Shown one piece after another: positions 6,172-13,029 of a stretch of DNA of 14,758 nt. Each line of letters opens with the position of its first letter. Position 1 is the stretch's first letter. The notes beneath the pieces are model-generated. The model did not search any database, was not told the origin of the DNA, and saw only the letters and a list, made by a program, of their open reading frames with translations. Position numbers and translations under genes: made by a program. The DNA is from an uncultured Candidatus Saccharibacteria bacterium (lineage in GTDB: Bacteria > Patescibacteriota > Saccharimonadia > Saccharimonadales > Saccharimonadaceae). The stretch covers positions 1 through 14,758 of the forward strand of contig CAMXZF010000010.1 of NCBI GenBank assembly GCA_947253405.1, in the 5' to 3' direction.

Positions 6172-6261
6172 CCGCTCTTTTTCCTTCTTTAAACTATTGG
6201 CTTTTACTACTCACGAGCCTCATGAAATTCCAGCTTTTATAAAATTGGTGCGGACATAAAG
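6172..6261. other. Intergenic stretch at the border of the foreign block
   Basis: No gene is seen here. The sequence turns AT-rich after 6171. It contains the outer copy (6240-6253) of a short direct repeat of the tRNA-Gly 3' end. The border between imported and host DNA is probably within 6171-6260. Confidence 0.4.
6240..6253 (-). repeat. Short repeat of the tRNA-Gly 3' end (possible att scar)
   Basis: The minus strand reads CCGCACCAATTTTA, which matches CCGCACCAAGTTTA at 6320-6333 (tRNA acceptor end, CCA and flank) in 13 of 14 bases. The copies are 80 bp apart in direct orientation. Integrases of genomic islands commonly leave such duplications at tRNA 3' ends. The repeat is short and could be chance. 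Confidence 0.4.
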
Positions 6262-6289
6262 AAAAACCCCCGATAAATCGGGAGTTTTT
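6262..6289 (-). terminator. Terminator of tRNA-Gly, works in both directions
   Basis: The stem pairs AAAAAC with GTTTTT and CCCGAT with ATCGGG across one mismatch, with an AA loop. On the minus strand it ends in a T run 37 nt after the tRNA-Gly 3' end. Its symmetry would also stop plus-strand transcription coming from ogt. Confidence 0.8.
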
Positions 6290-6325
6290 CTCACGCCATT
6301 TTGTATCAAAAGTGACGTCTAAACT

Positions 6326-6402
6326 TGGTGCGGGTTAAGAGACTCTAACTCTCGACCTCGTCCTTGGCAAGGACGCGCTCTAAACAACTGAGCTAAACCC
6401 GC
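6326..6402 (-). tRNA. tRNA-Gly(GCC) with U19-A56
   Basis: The gene is 77 nt including encoded CCA. The acceptor stem is GCGGGTT/AACCCGC. The anticodon stem CGTCC/GGACG holds loop TTGCCAA with anticodon GCC. The T stem is GAGAG/CTCTT with a terminal G-U pair. The T loop is TTAGAGT, so C56 is replaced by A. The D loop is AGTTGTTTA, so G19 is replaced by T. The universal G19-C56 tertiary pair is therefore U19-A56, a complementary double change. All stems are otherwise regular, so the gene looks functional. It has a near-consensus promoter (6452-6481) and its own terminator. Confidence 0.95.
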
Positions 6403-6451
6403 ATATTATTGGTGCTTGATCGGCTATTAATTTTAAAGAACTACAGGTAAT

Positions 6452-6481
6452 ATTATAGTCATATGCCACAAATTATGTCAA
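6452..6481 (-). promoter_or_regulatory. Strong promoter of tRNA-Gly
   Basis: Perfect consensus boxes TTGACA (6476-6481) and TATAAT (6452-6457) stand 18 bp apart on the minus strand. The tRNA 5' end is about 50 nt downstream of the -10 box. Confidence 0.88.
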
Positions 6482-6485
6482 CTGA

Positions 6486-6514
6486 AAAATAGCTAGCTCT
6501 TAGCTAGCTATTTT
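6486..6514 (-). terminator. Terminator of tRNA-Phe
   Basis: A perfect 13-bp stem (6486-6498 with 6502-6514) built on AGCTAGCT closes a 3-nt loop. On the minus strand it is followed by T's and lies 19 nt after the tRNA-Phe 3' end. The tRNA-Gly promoter begins immediately beyond it. Confidence 0.85.
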
Positions 6515-6532
6515 CGTAATCTTACAAAATTT

Positions 6533-6608
6533 TGGTGGCTCCTCCCAGACTTGAACTGGGGACACAAGGCTCTTCAGGCCTCTGCTCTACCAACTGAGCT
6601 AAAGAGCC
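6533..6608 (-). tRNA. tRNA-Phe(GAA)
   Basis: The gene is 76 nt with encoded CCA. The acceptor stem is GGCTCTT/AGGAGCC with one G-U pair. The D loop is AGTTGGTA and the anticodon loop CTGAAGA (anticodon GAA) sits in stem GAGGC/GCCTT. The T arm is CCCAG-TTCAAGT-CTGGG. All canonical tertiary bases are present, unlike in the neighbouring tRNA-Gly. Confidence 0.96.
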
Positions 6609-6632
6609 ACAATCATGGTTGAAATCTTCTTA

Positions 6633-6661
6633 ATTATATAAAAATATCTAGTATTTTGCAA
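6633..6661 (-). promoter_or_regulatory. Promoter of tRNA-Phe
   Basis: TTGCAA (6656-6661) and TATAAT (6633-6638) are separated by 17 bp on the minus strand, 24 nt before the tRNA 5' end. Confidence 0.8.
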
Positions 6662-6717
6662 CGAGCTAAACTTAACCCTCAATTTACATTAGCGCTATAT
6701 GTGATACAGACTATATA

Positions 6718-6726
6718 TGTTAAAAT
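6718..6726 (+). promoter_or_regulatory. Extended -10 promoter of the glutaredoxin gene
   Basis: TGTTAAAAT is an extended -10 (TGn plus TAAAAT) with no good -35. It predicts a leader of about 13 nt that still contains the AGGGGAA ribosome site at 6736-6742. Confidence 0.5.
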
Positions 6727-6745
6727 ATAAGCAATAGGGGAAAAT

Positions 6746-7000
6746 ATGGACGAAACTAAAAAAGTTATTATCTACAGCACCAACTGGTGCGCCTACTGTA
6801 AAATGGCAAAGCAATACCTAGACAGCAAAAATGTTGCTGCCGAAGAAAAAAATATCGAAGAAGATTTAGAGGCGCACGATGAGTTGATGCAAAAGGTGGG
6901 CGGTAATTTCCGTGGCGTACCTGTGCTTGATATCGGTGGCACTATTATACTGGGCTTTGATCGCGCTAAAATTGACGCCGCGCTTGAAAATATTAAATAA
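6746..7000 (+). CDS. Glutaredoxin-like thiol-disulfide oxidoreductase
   Basis: This small cytosolic thioredoxin-fold protein probably reduces disulfides, for example in ribonucleotide reductase or other targets. At 84 residues it has the usual length. The redox motif WCAYC has Cys15 and Cys18, the cis-Pro loop is GVPVLD with Pro59, and the GFD at 70-72 fits the family's glycine-rich end. WCxYC is also seen in NrdH-like and YruB-like members, so the electron donor (glutathione or thioredoxin reductase) cannot be decided. AGGGGAA (6736-6742) gives a clear ribosome site for ATG 6746. It is a single-gene unit convergent with the glycosyltransferase operon, and its likely terminator lies inside the end of that operon. 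Confidence 0.92.
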   Translation: MDETKKVIIYSTNWCAYCKMAKQYLDSKNVAAEEKNIEEDLEAHDELMQKVGGNFRGVPVLDIGGTIILGFDRAKIDAALENIK

Positions 7001-7017
7001 ACTTTAGAGCTAACGCC

Positions 7018-8301
7018 TTATTTAGCCTTTTGCTTTAAGGCTTTTTCGTAAATGGCTACTAGCTTTTCGGTTTGACGTTTTTCAGTTAGATCCTTAGCTA
7101 ATTTAATTGAAGCTGTCGAAAAAGCTTTGTAGGTATCTTTATTTTTTAATAGCTTAATAATTTTGTTAGCAAAACTGCGGGGATTATTTTTAGCAATATA
7201 ACCGTTGACATTATTTTTAAAACAAGCCGGCGCCTTTGGATCGCATAAAATAATCGGCAATCCACCATGAGCGGCTTCGGTAACCGTTAAACCTTGAGTA
7301 TCAGTTAAAGAGGGGAATAGATAAAGCTTGCTGACACTAGTCAGGACGCTGACATCATGACGATCATACCGACCGGTAAAAATTATGTGATTTCTAGCGG
7401 GACTTTCTAGCGCCATTTTTTCTAGGGTTGCCCGATATTCCCAATCGCCCGCAAAAATCAGCTTGGCTTTGGGGCGCTTAGCGATAACGCGCTCAATAGT
7501 TGGTATTAATAAACTAAGATTCTTTTCCTGACCTAGACGGCCAAAATAAATTAATACCTCGTCATCCGGCTCAATATTATAGCTTTGTCGAAATTGTTTA
7601 ATACTATCTTTAGAAGCGACTATCGGCTTATCAACACCAGTAGGCACGACCTTTAAATTTAGCTTGACATGATTAGCCTTAGCGATAGTCTTTAGCTGAT
7701 TGGCCGACTTTTCACTAACGGCGATCACATAATCGCAGGCATTATACCAATGCGCTATCATTGCGCCGACTAAGCGCTTGCCCCAAGATTCTTTGGACTT
7801 TTGAAAAGCAAACAAAGTAGCAAAATCAAGGCGATTTTTCATAGTCATATCAACCGCCATTGGCATCAATAAACCCATAGCCGCATAGCCTAATTTTAAT
7901 AATTTATAGCTATCAGAATATTCATAAGTATCTGTACAGTGCTGACCGATCAAAACTGCACCAGTTTTTTTGGCTGCATAGCAACAGAAAAGCGCCATCT
8001 GTCCAGCCGTAAAAAAGTGTAAGACATCGATATCTAGATCTTTAACCTTTTTTAAAAGTTTAGGCGGGAAAAATACTGACAATTGTCCCTCTTTAAAGCC
8101 GGCACCCCTAATGGTAGGGAAGTGAATTAAATGATCATCTTTTGAATCGGTAGCGCTAACTTGGTTTCTTAGATTAGCCGACGGTGCAAATACAAACACT
8201 TCGTGACCCATTTTTTCTAGTTCACGCCTAGTAACATCAACCACTACGACTACGCCATTTTGGGCGGGTCGATATGTGTCTGTAAATAATCCAATCCGCA
8301 T
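7018..8301 (-). CDS. GT4 glycosyltransferase, LafA/MGS type (monoglycosyl-diacylglycerol synthase)
   Basis: This enzyme probably adds the first sugar from a UDP-sugar to diacylglycerol on the cytoplasmic face of the membrane. It has 427 residues with two Rossmann domains (GT-B fold). The N-terminal domain opens with MRIGLFTDTYRPAQNG, close to LafA and alpha-monoglucosyldiacylglycerol synthases (MRIGLFTDTYxPQVNG). The C-terminal domain has VVPTGVD (218-224), FGRLGQEKN (253-261), FTGRYDR (308-314) and TDTQGLTVTEA (333-343). The first Glu of the EX7E-type motif is Asp334 here, and Glu342 is kept. A run of five Val replaces the usual small polar residues at 17-21. It is second in an operon, 6 nt after the LafB-like gene. 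An AGGTAAA-like ribosome site precedes the ATG. The lipid substrate is inferred from family resemblance and the paired gene; other GT4 roles remain possible. Confidence 0.85.
   Translation of the reverse strand: MRIGLFTDTYRPAQNGVVVVVDVTRRELEKMGHEVFVFAPSANLRNQVSATDSKDDHLIHFPTIRGAGFKEGQLSVFFPPKLLKKVKDLDIDVLHFFTAGQMALFCCYAAKKTGAVLIGQHCTDTYEYSDSYKLLKLGYAAMGLLMPMAVDMTMKNRLDFATLFAFQKSKESWGKRLVGAMIAHWYNACDYVIAVSEKSANQLKTIAKANHVKLNLKVVPTGVDKPIVASKDSIKQFRQSYNIEPDDEVLIYFGRLGQEKNLSLLIPTIERVIAKRPKAKLIFAGDWEYRATLEKMALESPARNHIIFTGRYDRHDVSVLTSVSKLYLFPSLTDTQGLTVTEAAHGGLPIILCDPKAPACFKNNVNGYIAKNNPRSFANKIIKLLKNKDTYKAFSTASIKLAKDLTEKRQTEKLVAIYEKALKQKAK
7024..7046 (+). terminator. Possible terminator of the glutaredoxin gene, inside the opposing gene
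   Basis: AGCCTT (7024-7029) pairs with AAGGCT (7037-7042) and is followed by a T run to 7046. It overlaps the 3' coding end of the convergent glycosyltransferase gene. The stem is short, so support is moderate. Confidence 0.45.
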
Positions 8302-8307
8302 AATTCT

Positions 8308-9357
8308 TTACCTATCTTTGGGCTGCTTAGGCGCTATTTCTAGTAATCGATCATATAAATCCATAAGAGCCTTCACTGACTGGCTAACATCGTAACGCTT
8401 GGCTAATGCTTTGGCTTTAGTTTGATACTCTTTATAAAAAGCCGTATCTTTTTGGAATTTTTCGATCAGCTCTTTAAAGTTATCTTCTTCACCCTTAGCT
8501 ACATAATCAGAAAAAGTGGCATCATAGTCGTGTATATTTCTGACCAAGACCGGCAAGCCACTGGCGGCGCCTTCAATAATCGCTAAGCCAAAAGTCTCTT
8601 GCATCGATGGCATAAACATTAAATCGCTAGCCTGCATGAATAACCTAGCTTTTGATAAAGAAACTACACCACTAACTAACAGGTTTTTAGGCGCCTTTTT
8701 AATCTGTCGGCTAAGACTTACATAATCAGAGCCAGCTAGTTTAAATGGTATGCCACCAACCCAAATAAACTGAGTATTGGGTAATTTTTTGGCCATTTTT
8801 AAAAAGGTATCAAAACGCTTGCGCGGTTGAATTTGACCATTACCAACCACGATAAATTTATCTAGCGGTAAATCTAAACTTTGCCGAATCTCGGCTTTTT
8901 TATCGGCAGCTATTTTATATTTTGCGGTATCAATGGTGTTACTGATTACAACTATTGGCCGCTTAACACCAAGCTTAATTAAACTTTCCTTAGTAGCCGG
9001 CGACACAGCAATAATAGTGTCAGCTAAATTATAGAAAAACTTTAAATAGTATTTAAAAATATGCACCCACCATGTTGCGCCAGCAATCGAGCCGACCAAG
9101 CTATCTGGTACAACATGGGCGCTAACCACTTTTTTACCACCCTTACGAGAGATTAAACGGCGAAAAGCAAACGAGCCAAACGTGTGAATATGAGTAATAT
9201 CGGTTTCTGCTAAAGGCTGACTATTGACTAAAAGGTCAATACTGGGCTGACTTTCCAGCATGTGGCGCATTTCCAAATAAGCAGTGTGAACGCCATGACC
9301 TTGAATAGTAAAATCACTTTCGGAAACTAAATTAACCGTGATACGCTTTTTCTGCAT
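8308..9357 (-). CDS. GT4 glycosyltransferase, LafB/CpoA type (diglycosyl-diacylglycerol synthase)
   Basis: This enzyme probably adds the second sugar to monoglycosyl-diacylglycerol, giving a bilayer-forming diglycosyl lipid. It has 349 residues. The start MQKKRITVNLVSESDFTIQG resembles streptococcal CpoA/LafB (xxINMLSxSxxxxGQGV). THIHTFGSF (55-63), VVGNGQIQPRKRFD (170-183), FIWVGG (197-202) and SMQETFGLAIIEGA (251-264) with Glu254 and Glu262 mark the donor-binding C-terminal domain. It is first in a two-gene operon, and together with the LafA-like gene it reproduces the lafB-lafA pair of Firmicutes. No Shine-Dalgarno is visible; an extended -10 box (TGGTATAAT) stands 31 nt upstream. The reaction is inferred from this pairing. 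It has no transmembrane segment, so membrane attachment would be peripheral. Confidence 0.83.
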   Translation of the reverse strand: MQKKRITVNLVSESDFTIQGHGVHTAYLEMRHMLESQPSIDLLVNSQPLAETDITHIHTFGSFAFRRLISRKGGKKVVSAHVVPDSLVGSIAGATWWVHIFKYYLKFFYNLADTIIAVSPATKESLIKLGVKRPIVVISNTIDTAKYKIAADKKAEIRQSLDLPLDKFIVVGNGQIQPRKRFDTFLKMAKKLPNTQFIWVGGIPFKLAGSDYVSLSRQIKKAPKNLLVSGVVSLSKARLFMQASDLMFMPSMQETFGLAIIEGAASGLPVLVRNIHDYDATFSDYVAKGEEDNFKELIEKFQKDTAFYKEYQTKAKALAKRYDVSQSVKALMDLYDRLLEIAPKQPKDR

Positions 9358-9388
9358 TTTAAATATTAACTAAATAAATCTTAGGGCT

Positions 9389-9397
9389 ATTATACCA
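9389..9397 (-). promoter_or_regulatory. Extended -10 promoter of the glycosyltransferase operon
   Basis: The minus strand reads TGGTATAAT with no -35. The predicted start gives a leader of about 25 nt to ATG 9357. It faces the trpS promoter only 11 bp away. Confidence 0.65.
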
Positions 9398-9408
9398 AAT
9401 TATAGCTT

Positions 9409-9417
9409 TGCTATAAT
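9409..9417 (+). promoter_or_regulatory. Extended -10 promoter of trpS
   Basis: TGCTATAAT ends 10 nt before the trpS ATG (9428). With a usual start 6-8 nt after the box, the mRNA would have only about 2-4 leader bases, so trpS is probably leaderless. Confidence 0.65.
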
Positions 9418-9427
9418 ATAACCATAT

Positions 9428-10447
9428 ATGACACGTAAAAAAACTATTTTAACTGGCGATAGACCCACAGGAAAGCTCCATCTAGGGCATTATATAGGGT
9501 CACTAAAAAGTCGTGTCGACCTGCAAAATAGCGGCGACTATAACACTTTTGTCATGATTGCCGACATGCAAGCTTTAACCGATAACGCCAAAAATCCCAC
9601 TAAAATACAGCAAAATGTTATCGAGGTAGCCCTTGATTATCTAGCGACTGGCATAGACCCTAAAAAAACCACCATCTTTATACAAAGTCAGATTCCCGCC
9701 TTAAGCGAGCTAACTATGTATTATATGAATTTAGTCAGTATATCTAGGCTAGAGCGCAACCCAACCGTAAAAACAGAGATCAAGCAAAAATCTTTTGCTG
9801 GTCACGTACCCACCGGCTTTGTGATTTATCCAATCTCGCAAGCTGCTGATATAACAGCTTTTATGGCTGATATAGTGCCAGTAGGTGAAGACCAACTGCC
9901 TATGATTGAGCAGACTAGGGAAATTGTGCGCAGTTTTAATAGCACCTATAAAAGCCAGGTCTTAATCGAGCCTAAAGCCTTAACCCCCAAAGACTCAATC
10001 GCTTGCCGACTACCAGGAATTGATGGTAGCGCTAAAATGAGTAAAAGCCTAAAAAATGGTATCTACTTGGCTGATGATGTTGATGTCTTAAAGGCTAAAG
10101 TCATGTCAATGTACACCGACCCGAACCATATTCATGTGTCTGACCCAGGCAAAGTAGAGGGCAACACCGTGTTTTCATATCTAGATGCCTTTGCTAGCGA
10201 TAAAGACAAGGTGGCCGAGCTAAAAGCACAATATCGAGCGGGGGGACTAGGCGACATTAAAGTTAAAAACTATCTATTTGAAACCCTTAACGAGCTACTA
10301 GAGCCTATACGCAATAAGAGAAATGACTTAGCTAAAGATCCTGGCGCTGTCTATGACATATTAAAGGCAGGCTCAGATGAAGCTAATAAAGTAGCTTCCA
10401 ATACTCTTAAATTAGTGCGCGCGGCTATCGGCGTTAATTATTTTTAA
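9428..10447 (+). CDS. trpS: Tryptophanyl-tRNA synthetase
   Basis: This class I aminoacyl-tRNA synthetase charges tRNA-Trp in the cytosol. At 339 residues it is the usual bacterial length. The HIGH motif appears as TGKLHLGHY (14-22) and the KMSKS loop as AKMSKS (202-207). The start MTRKKTILTGDRPTGKLHLG is characteristic of bacterial TrpRS, including the variant RPTG in place of QPTG. There is no Shine-Dalgarno, and the -10 box lies so close to ATG 9428 that a leaderless message is likely. It is first of three tightly packed genes: the next start lies 1 nt after its stop. Grouping with a pseudouridine synthase links it to translation. Nothing is missing or truncated. Confidence 0.97.
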   Translation: MTRKKTILTGDRPTGKLHLGHYIGSLKSRVDLQNSGDYNTFVMIADMQALTDNAKNPTKIQQNVIEVALDYLATGIDPKKTTIFIQSQIPALSELTMYYMNLVSISRLERNPTVKTEIKQKSFAGHVPTGFVIYPISQAADITAFMADIVPVGEDQLPMIEQTREIVRSFNSTYKSQVLIEPKALTPKDSIACRLPGIDGSAKMSKSLKNGIYLADDVDVLKAKVMSMYTDPNHIHVSDPGKVEGNTVFSYLDAFASDKDKVAELKAQYRAGGLGDIKVKNYLFETLNELLEPIRNKRNDLAKDPGAVYDILKAGSDEANKVASNTLKLVRAAIGVNYF

Positions 10448-10448
10448 A

Positions 10449-11351
10449 ATGCGCTTAGATATATTGCTGGCTAATAAAAATCCTGACTTTTCACGCTCGA
10501 TGCTGCAAAAGCTAATTAAAAACGGCCAAGTTAAAGTCAACGGTGCCGTTAAAACTAAGGGCGGGCTAGATGTAGCGGATGACGCTAAAATTGAAATTGT
10601 AGACACCCCTGCTATAGACTTTAGAAAAGACAAGCTAAAGCTAGAAAAAGTCATTATCTTTGAAGATGATAACTGCTTAGTTATTAATAAGCCGGCAGGC
10701 GTACTAGTACACCAAAAAGGCGGGCTAGCTAGTGAGTGGACCGTAGCAGACTTAGTAAAAGATCACTTTGATAAATCAGAGCTAAAGCGTAATAAAGACA
10801 ATAATCGCTTAGGTATTGTGCACAGACTAGATCGCGCCACTAGTGGCGTTATGATATGCGCTAAGAATTTAACCACTGCTAGCTTTTTAGCCAAACAATT
10901 TAGTGAACGTAAAGCTAAAAAAACTTATCTAGCCATAACCGAAGCTATCCCTAAAATGAGCACTGCCCGAATTGATCTGCCGATAACTAGAAACCCTAAA
11001 CGACCGGCTAGCTTTATGGTTGACGCTAGCGGTAAAACAGCTATTACTGATTATGAAGTAGTCGCCGAGCTAGCGGACAAAAAAGCCCTGATCAAACTGA
11101 AGCCACTAACTGGGCGCACCCACCAACTACGCGTGCATTTAAATTATTTACACGCTCCAATCATGGGTGATAGTTTATATGGCGTCAATACGAAAAAGCG
11201 AACCCACTTTAAGAATAGCCCGATGTTCTTGCACGCTTATCAACTAGAAATTACCTTACCAGTTAAAGATGGCAACAATATCAGAAAAACTTTCACGGCT
11301 GAACTACCAAGTTACTTTAAAGAAAAAATTGGAGGAGCAGTTGAACTTTGA
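10449..11351 (+). CDS. RluA/RluD-family pseudouridine synthase
   Basis: This enzyme isomerises uridine to pseudouridine in ribosomal (or transfer) RNA. It has 300 residues. The N-terminal S4 RNA-binding domain (1-60) reads MRLDILLANKNPDFSRSMLQ onward. The catalytic domain has INKPAGVLVH (79-88), the active-site motif HRLDRATSG (125-133) with catalytic Asp128, and LTGRTHQLRVHL with GDSLYG near the carboxyl end. The S4 domain and the motif fit RluD, which acts on helix 69 of 23S rRNA, but RluB-like or RluC-like targets cannot be excluded. It starts 1 nt after trpS, which suggests translational coupling, and its last 11 nt overlap the next gene, whose ribosome site lies within its coding end. 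Confidence 0.93.
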   Translation: MRLDILLANKNPDFSRSMLQKLIKNGQVKVNGAVKTKGGLDVADDAKIEIVDTPAIDFRKDKLKLEKVIIFEDDNCLVINKPAGVLVHQKGGLASEWTVADLVKDHFDKSELKRNKDNNRLGIVHRLDRATSGVMICAKNLTTASFLAKQFSERKAKKTYLAITEAIPKMSTARIDLPITRNPKRPASFMVDASGKTAITDYEVVAELADKKALIKLKPLTGRTHQLRVHLNYLHAPIMGDSLYGVNTKKRTHFKNSPMFLHAYQLEITLPVKDGNNIRKTFTAELPSYFKEKIGGAVEL

Positions 11352-12171
11352 CGACTTAATTCTAAATAAACAAGCTAGGCTTGAACTGACTTGCTATCTG
11401 AAGCGCCCGACACACGCTTTAATGTTAGTGGGCAATAAAGGCGTTGGGTTAGGGACAATTGCAAAAACACTCGCTAAAACTATATCTAAAAATAATGTCA
11501 TCTATATTTGCCCAACTATCCACAAGAGCCAAAAAACACCGATCATCAGTAGCGAAGATATCGACGGTTTAACTGATTTAGTACGCGATAAGCGCCTAGA
11601 TAGTTTGACTATAGTTATGGATGACGCCGATCAAACTAACAGCGGTGTGTTTGAAAAAATTTTAAAAATTATCGAAGAGCCTAACGCAAATCTAAACTTT
11701 ATTTTTACTAGTCATAGCACCGCCCAGATACCAGCCACAATACTGTCGCGCACTCAAAGAATCACTATTAAAACACCCAGCACCGCCGACTGCTCAGTTT
11801 TACTAAAAGAAGCTGATCCAACTACTAGACAACAAATTAATTTTTTAGCAGCCAACTTGCCAGCGGAAATTTGTCGTCTACAAAATGACCACCAAAAGCT
11901 AGCTAACATCGCAGAGGTTATTACGTTAGCAAAAATATTTTTATCTGGCAGCTTAGATGATCGCTTAGACATAGCAGGGCAGGTTAAAACTAGAGATAAC
12001 GCCATTGCCCTAGTTGATAGCTTGACTAAATTAATCTATGCGGTGATAAGTAGTAGCAAAGAGCCAGCCAAGCAGGCTAGTAATCTTCATCTTCTAAGTA
12101 GCGCCAAAACTAATCTAAAACATAACGCTAGCCCTAAAGCGCAATTAACTAACCTAGCTCTAAACTTTTAG
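11341..12171 (+). CDS. holB: DNA polymerase III delta' subunit-like AAA+ protein
   Basis: Delta' is part of the clamp loader that places the sliding clamp at replication forks. The TTG at 11341 is chosen because GGAGG (11331-11335) stands 5 nt before it; the frame is also open from ATG 11269 inside the previous gene. From TTG it has 276 residues. The clamp-loader features are a Walker-A-like GNKGVGLGT (31-39), a Walker-B-like TIVMDDAD (90-97), IEEP (111-114) and the arginine-finger region LSRTQR (135-140). The Walker A lysine is replaced by Leu37, so it probably does not hydrolyse ATP, as expected of delta'. The zinc-binding cysteines of long delta'/tau proteins are absent. The helical C-terminal part is poorly conserved. 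It is third in the trpS operon. Another AAA+ role is possible but less likely. Confidence 0.8.
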   Translation: MNFDDLILNKQARLELTCYLKRPTHALMLVGNKGVGLGTIAKTLAKTISKNNVIYICPTIHKSQKTPIISSEDIDGLTDLVRDKRLDSLTIVMDDADQTNSGVFEKILKIIEEPNANLNFIFTSHSTAQIPATILSRTQRITIKTPSTADCSVLLKEADPTTRQQINFLAANLPAEICRLQNDHQKLANIAEVITLAKIFLSGSLDDRLDIAGQVKTRDNAIALVDSLTKLIYAVISSSKEPAKQASNLHLLSSAKTNLKHNASPKAQLTNLALNF

Positions 12172-12176
12172 CCCTA

Positions 12177-12185
12177 TGCTATAAT
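12177..12185 (+). promoter_or_regulatory. Extended -10 promoter of the TPR gene
   Basis: TGCTATAAT has the same sequence as the trpS box. It ends 12 nt before ATG 12198 and predicts a leader of about 4-6 nt. There is no -35 or Shine-Dalgarno. Confidence 0.6.
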
Positions 12186-12197
12186 TAAAGCCAAGCT

Positions 12198-12845
12198 ATG
12201 TTTGGCATATTATTTATTATTGTTTTAACTGTGGCGATAACACTTATAAAAGTTGACACGACTAATCCCAAAAAAGAACTTTCTAAACTTGAAATCCAAT
12301 TAAACAAATTATGGGAAATCTCGTTAGGTGCTATCAAGAATAAAAATTATTTGCGCGCTGAAAAAGCGTTATTAACTATTTTGCGAGTAGACGAGCGCAA
12401 TGCTCGCGCCTATAATCGGCTAGGCATTTTATACGCTAAACAGGGTGATTTAGATGATGCTATCGAATGCTTTGAAATCGCTCAAAGTTTAAAACCTAGC
12501 GCACCGTCACTACATAATGTGGGGCTAATCTATTACGAAATAGGTGACCTAGAAAAAGCTCGTCAAGCTTTTGAGCAAGCTTTAAGTATAGAGGATAGTC
12601 TGGCTTCTAGGCACATTGCCTATGCCAAAGTACTAGAAAAACAAGGCGATACGAAAAAAATGTTGGCCGAACTAGAAAAAGCGGTTGACTTAGAGCGCAA
12701 CCCGCAATCGCTTGCTATTTTAGCAGACGCCCTAGATAATTTAGGCAATAACGAGCGCGCCGAAAAGCTGCGCCGAATTGCCCGCGGTATGATAAAACGG
12801 GGCAACCGTACTCGTATTAAACAACCGCAAAAAGTCAATCTTTAA
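12198..12845 (+). CDS. Membrane-anchored tetratricopeptide (TPR) repeat protein
   Basis: The protein has 215 residues. One hydrophobic segment (FGILFIIVLTVAITLI, 2-17) should anchor it in the membrane, followed by a short linker and TPR helices from about residue 38 to 195. Clear repeats are ARAYNRLGILYAKQGDLDDA, then PSLHNVGLIYYEIGDLEKAR and LASRHIAYAKVLEKQGD, with loose units on both sides. The tail is very basic (GMIKRGNRTRIKQPQ), which may bind nucleic acid or phospholipid. The role is unknown; TPRs are scaffolds for protein complexes. The gene has its own extended -10 box and follows the delta' gene by 26 nt, so it may also be read through from that operon. No terminator is seen between it and the tRNA cluster promoter. 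Confidence 0.85.
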   Translation: MFGILFIIVLTVAITLIKVDTTNPKKELSKLEIQLNKLWEISLGAIKNKNYLRAEKALLTILRVDERNARAYNRLGILYAKQGDLDDAIECFEIAQSLKPSAPSLHNVGLIYYEIGDLEKARQAFEQALSIEDSLASRHIAYAKVLEKQGDTKKMLAELEKAVDLERNPQSLAILADALDNLGNNERAEKLRRIARGMIKRGNRTRIKQPQKVNL

Positions 12846-12858
12846 GTGATTTTTTAGC

Positions 12859-12887
12859 TTGAGTTTAAGGCGCCTTTTTGCTAAACT
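12859..12887 (+). promoter_or_regulatory. Promoter of the Thr-Tyr-Thr tRNA cluster
   Basis: TTGAGT (12859-12864) and TAAACT (12882-12887) are 17 bp apart, with TGC directly before the -10. Transcription would begin a few bases before the tRNA-Thr 5' end. Confidence 0.65.
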
Positions 12888-12895
12888 AAACCTAC

Positions 12896-12972
12896 GCCGA
12901 TTTAGCTCAGCTGGTCAGAGCAGCTGTTTTGTAAACAGCAGGTCCTCGGTTCGAATCCGAGAATCGGCTCCA
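12896..12972 (+). tRNA. tRNA-Thr(TGT)
   Basis: The gene is 77 nt with encoded CCA. The acceptor stem is GCCGATT/AATCGGC. The D loop is AGCTGGTCA, anticodon stem GCTGT/ACAGC has loop TTTGTAA (anticodon TGT), and the T loop is TTCGAAT. It reads ACA and other ACN codons. Confidence 0.96.
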
Positions 12973-13029
12973 TGAAATTGTTCTTTTTGCTAAGGGAGCT
13001 TGTTAACTGGCTTAGTAGTAATTAATTAA

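Noticed and set aside
11269..11340. ATG 11269 as the start of the delta'-like gene
   Set aside because: It would overlap the pseudouridine synthase by 83 nt with no ribosome site; TTG 11341 has GGAGG at good spacing.
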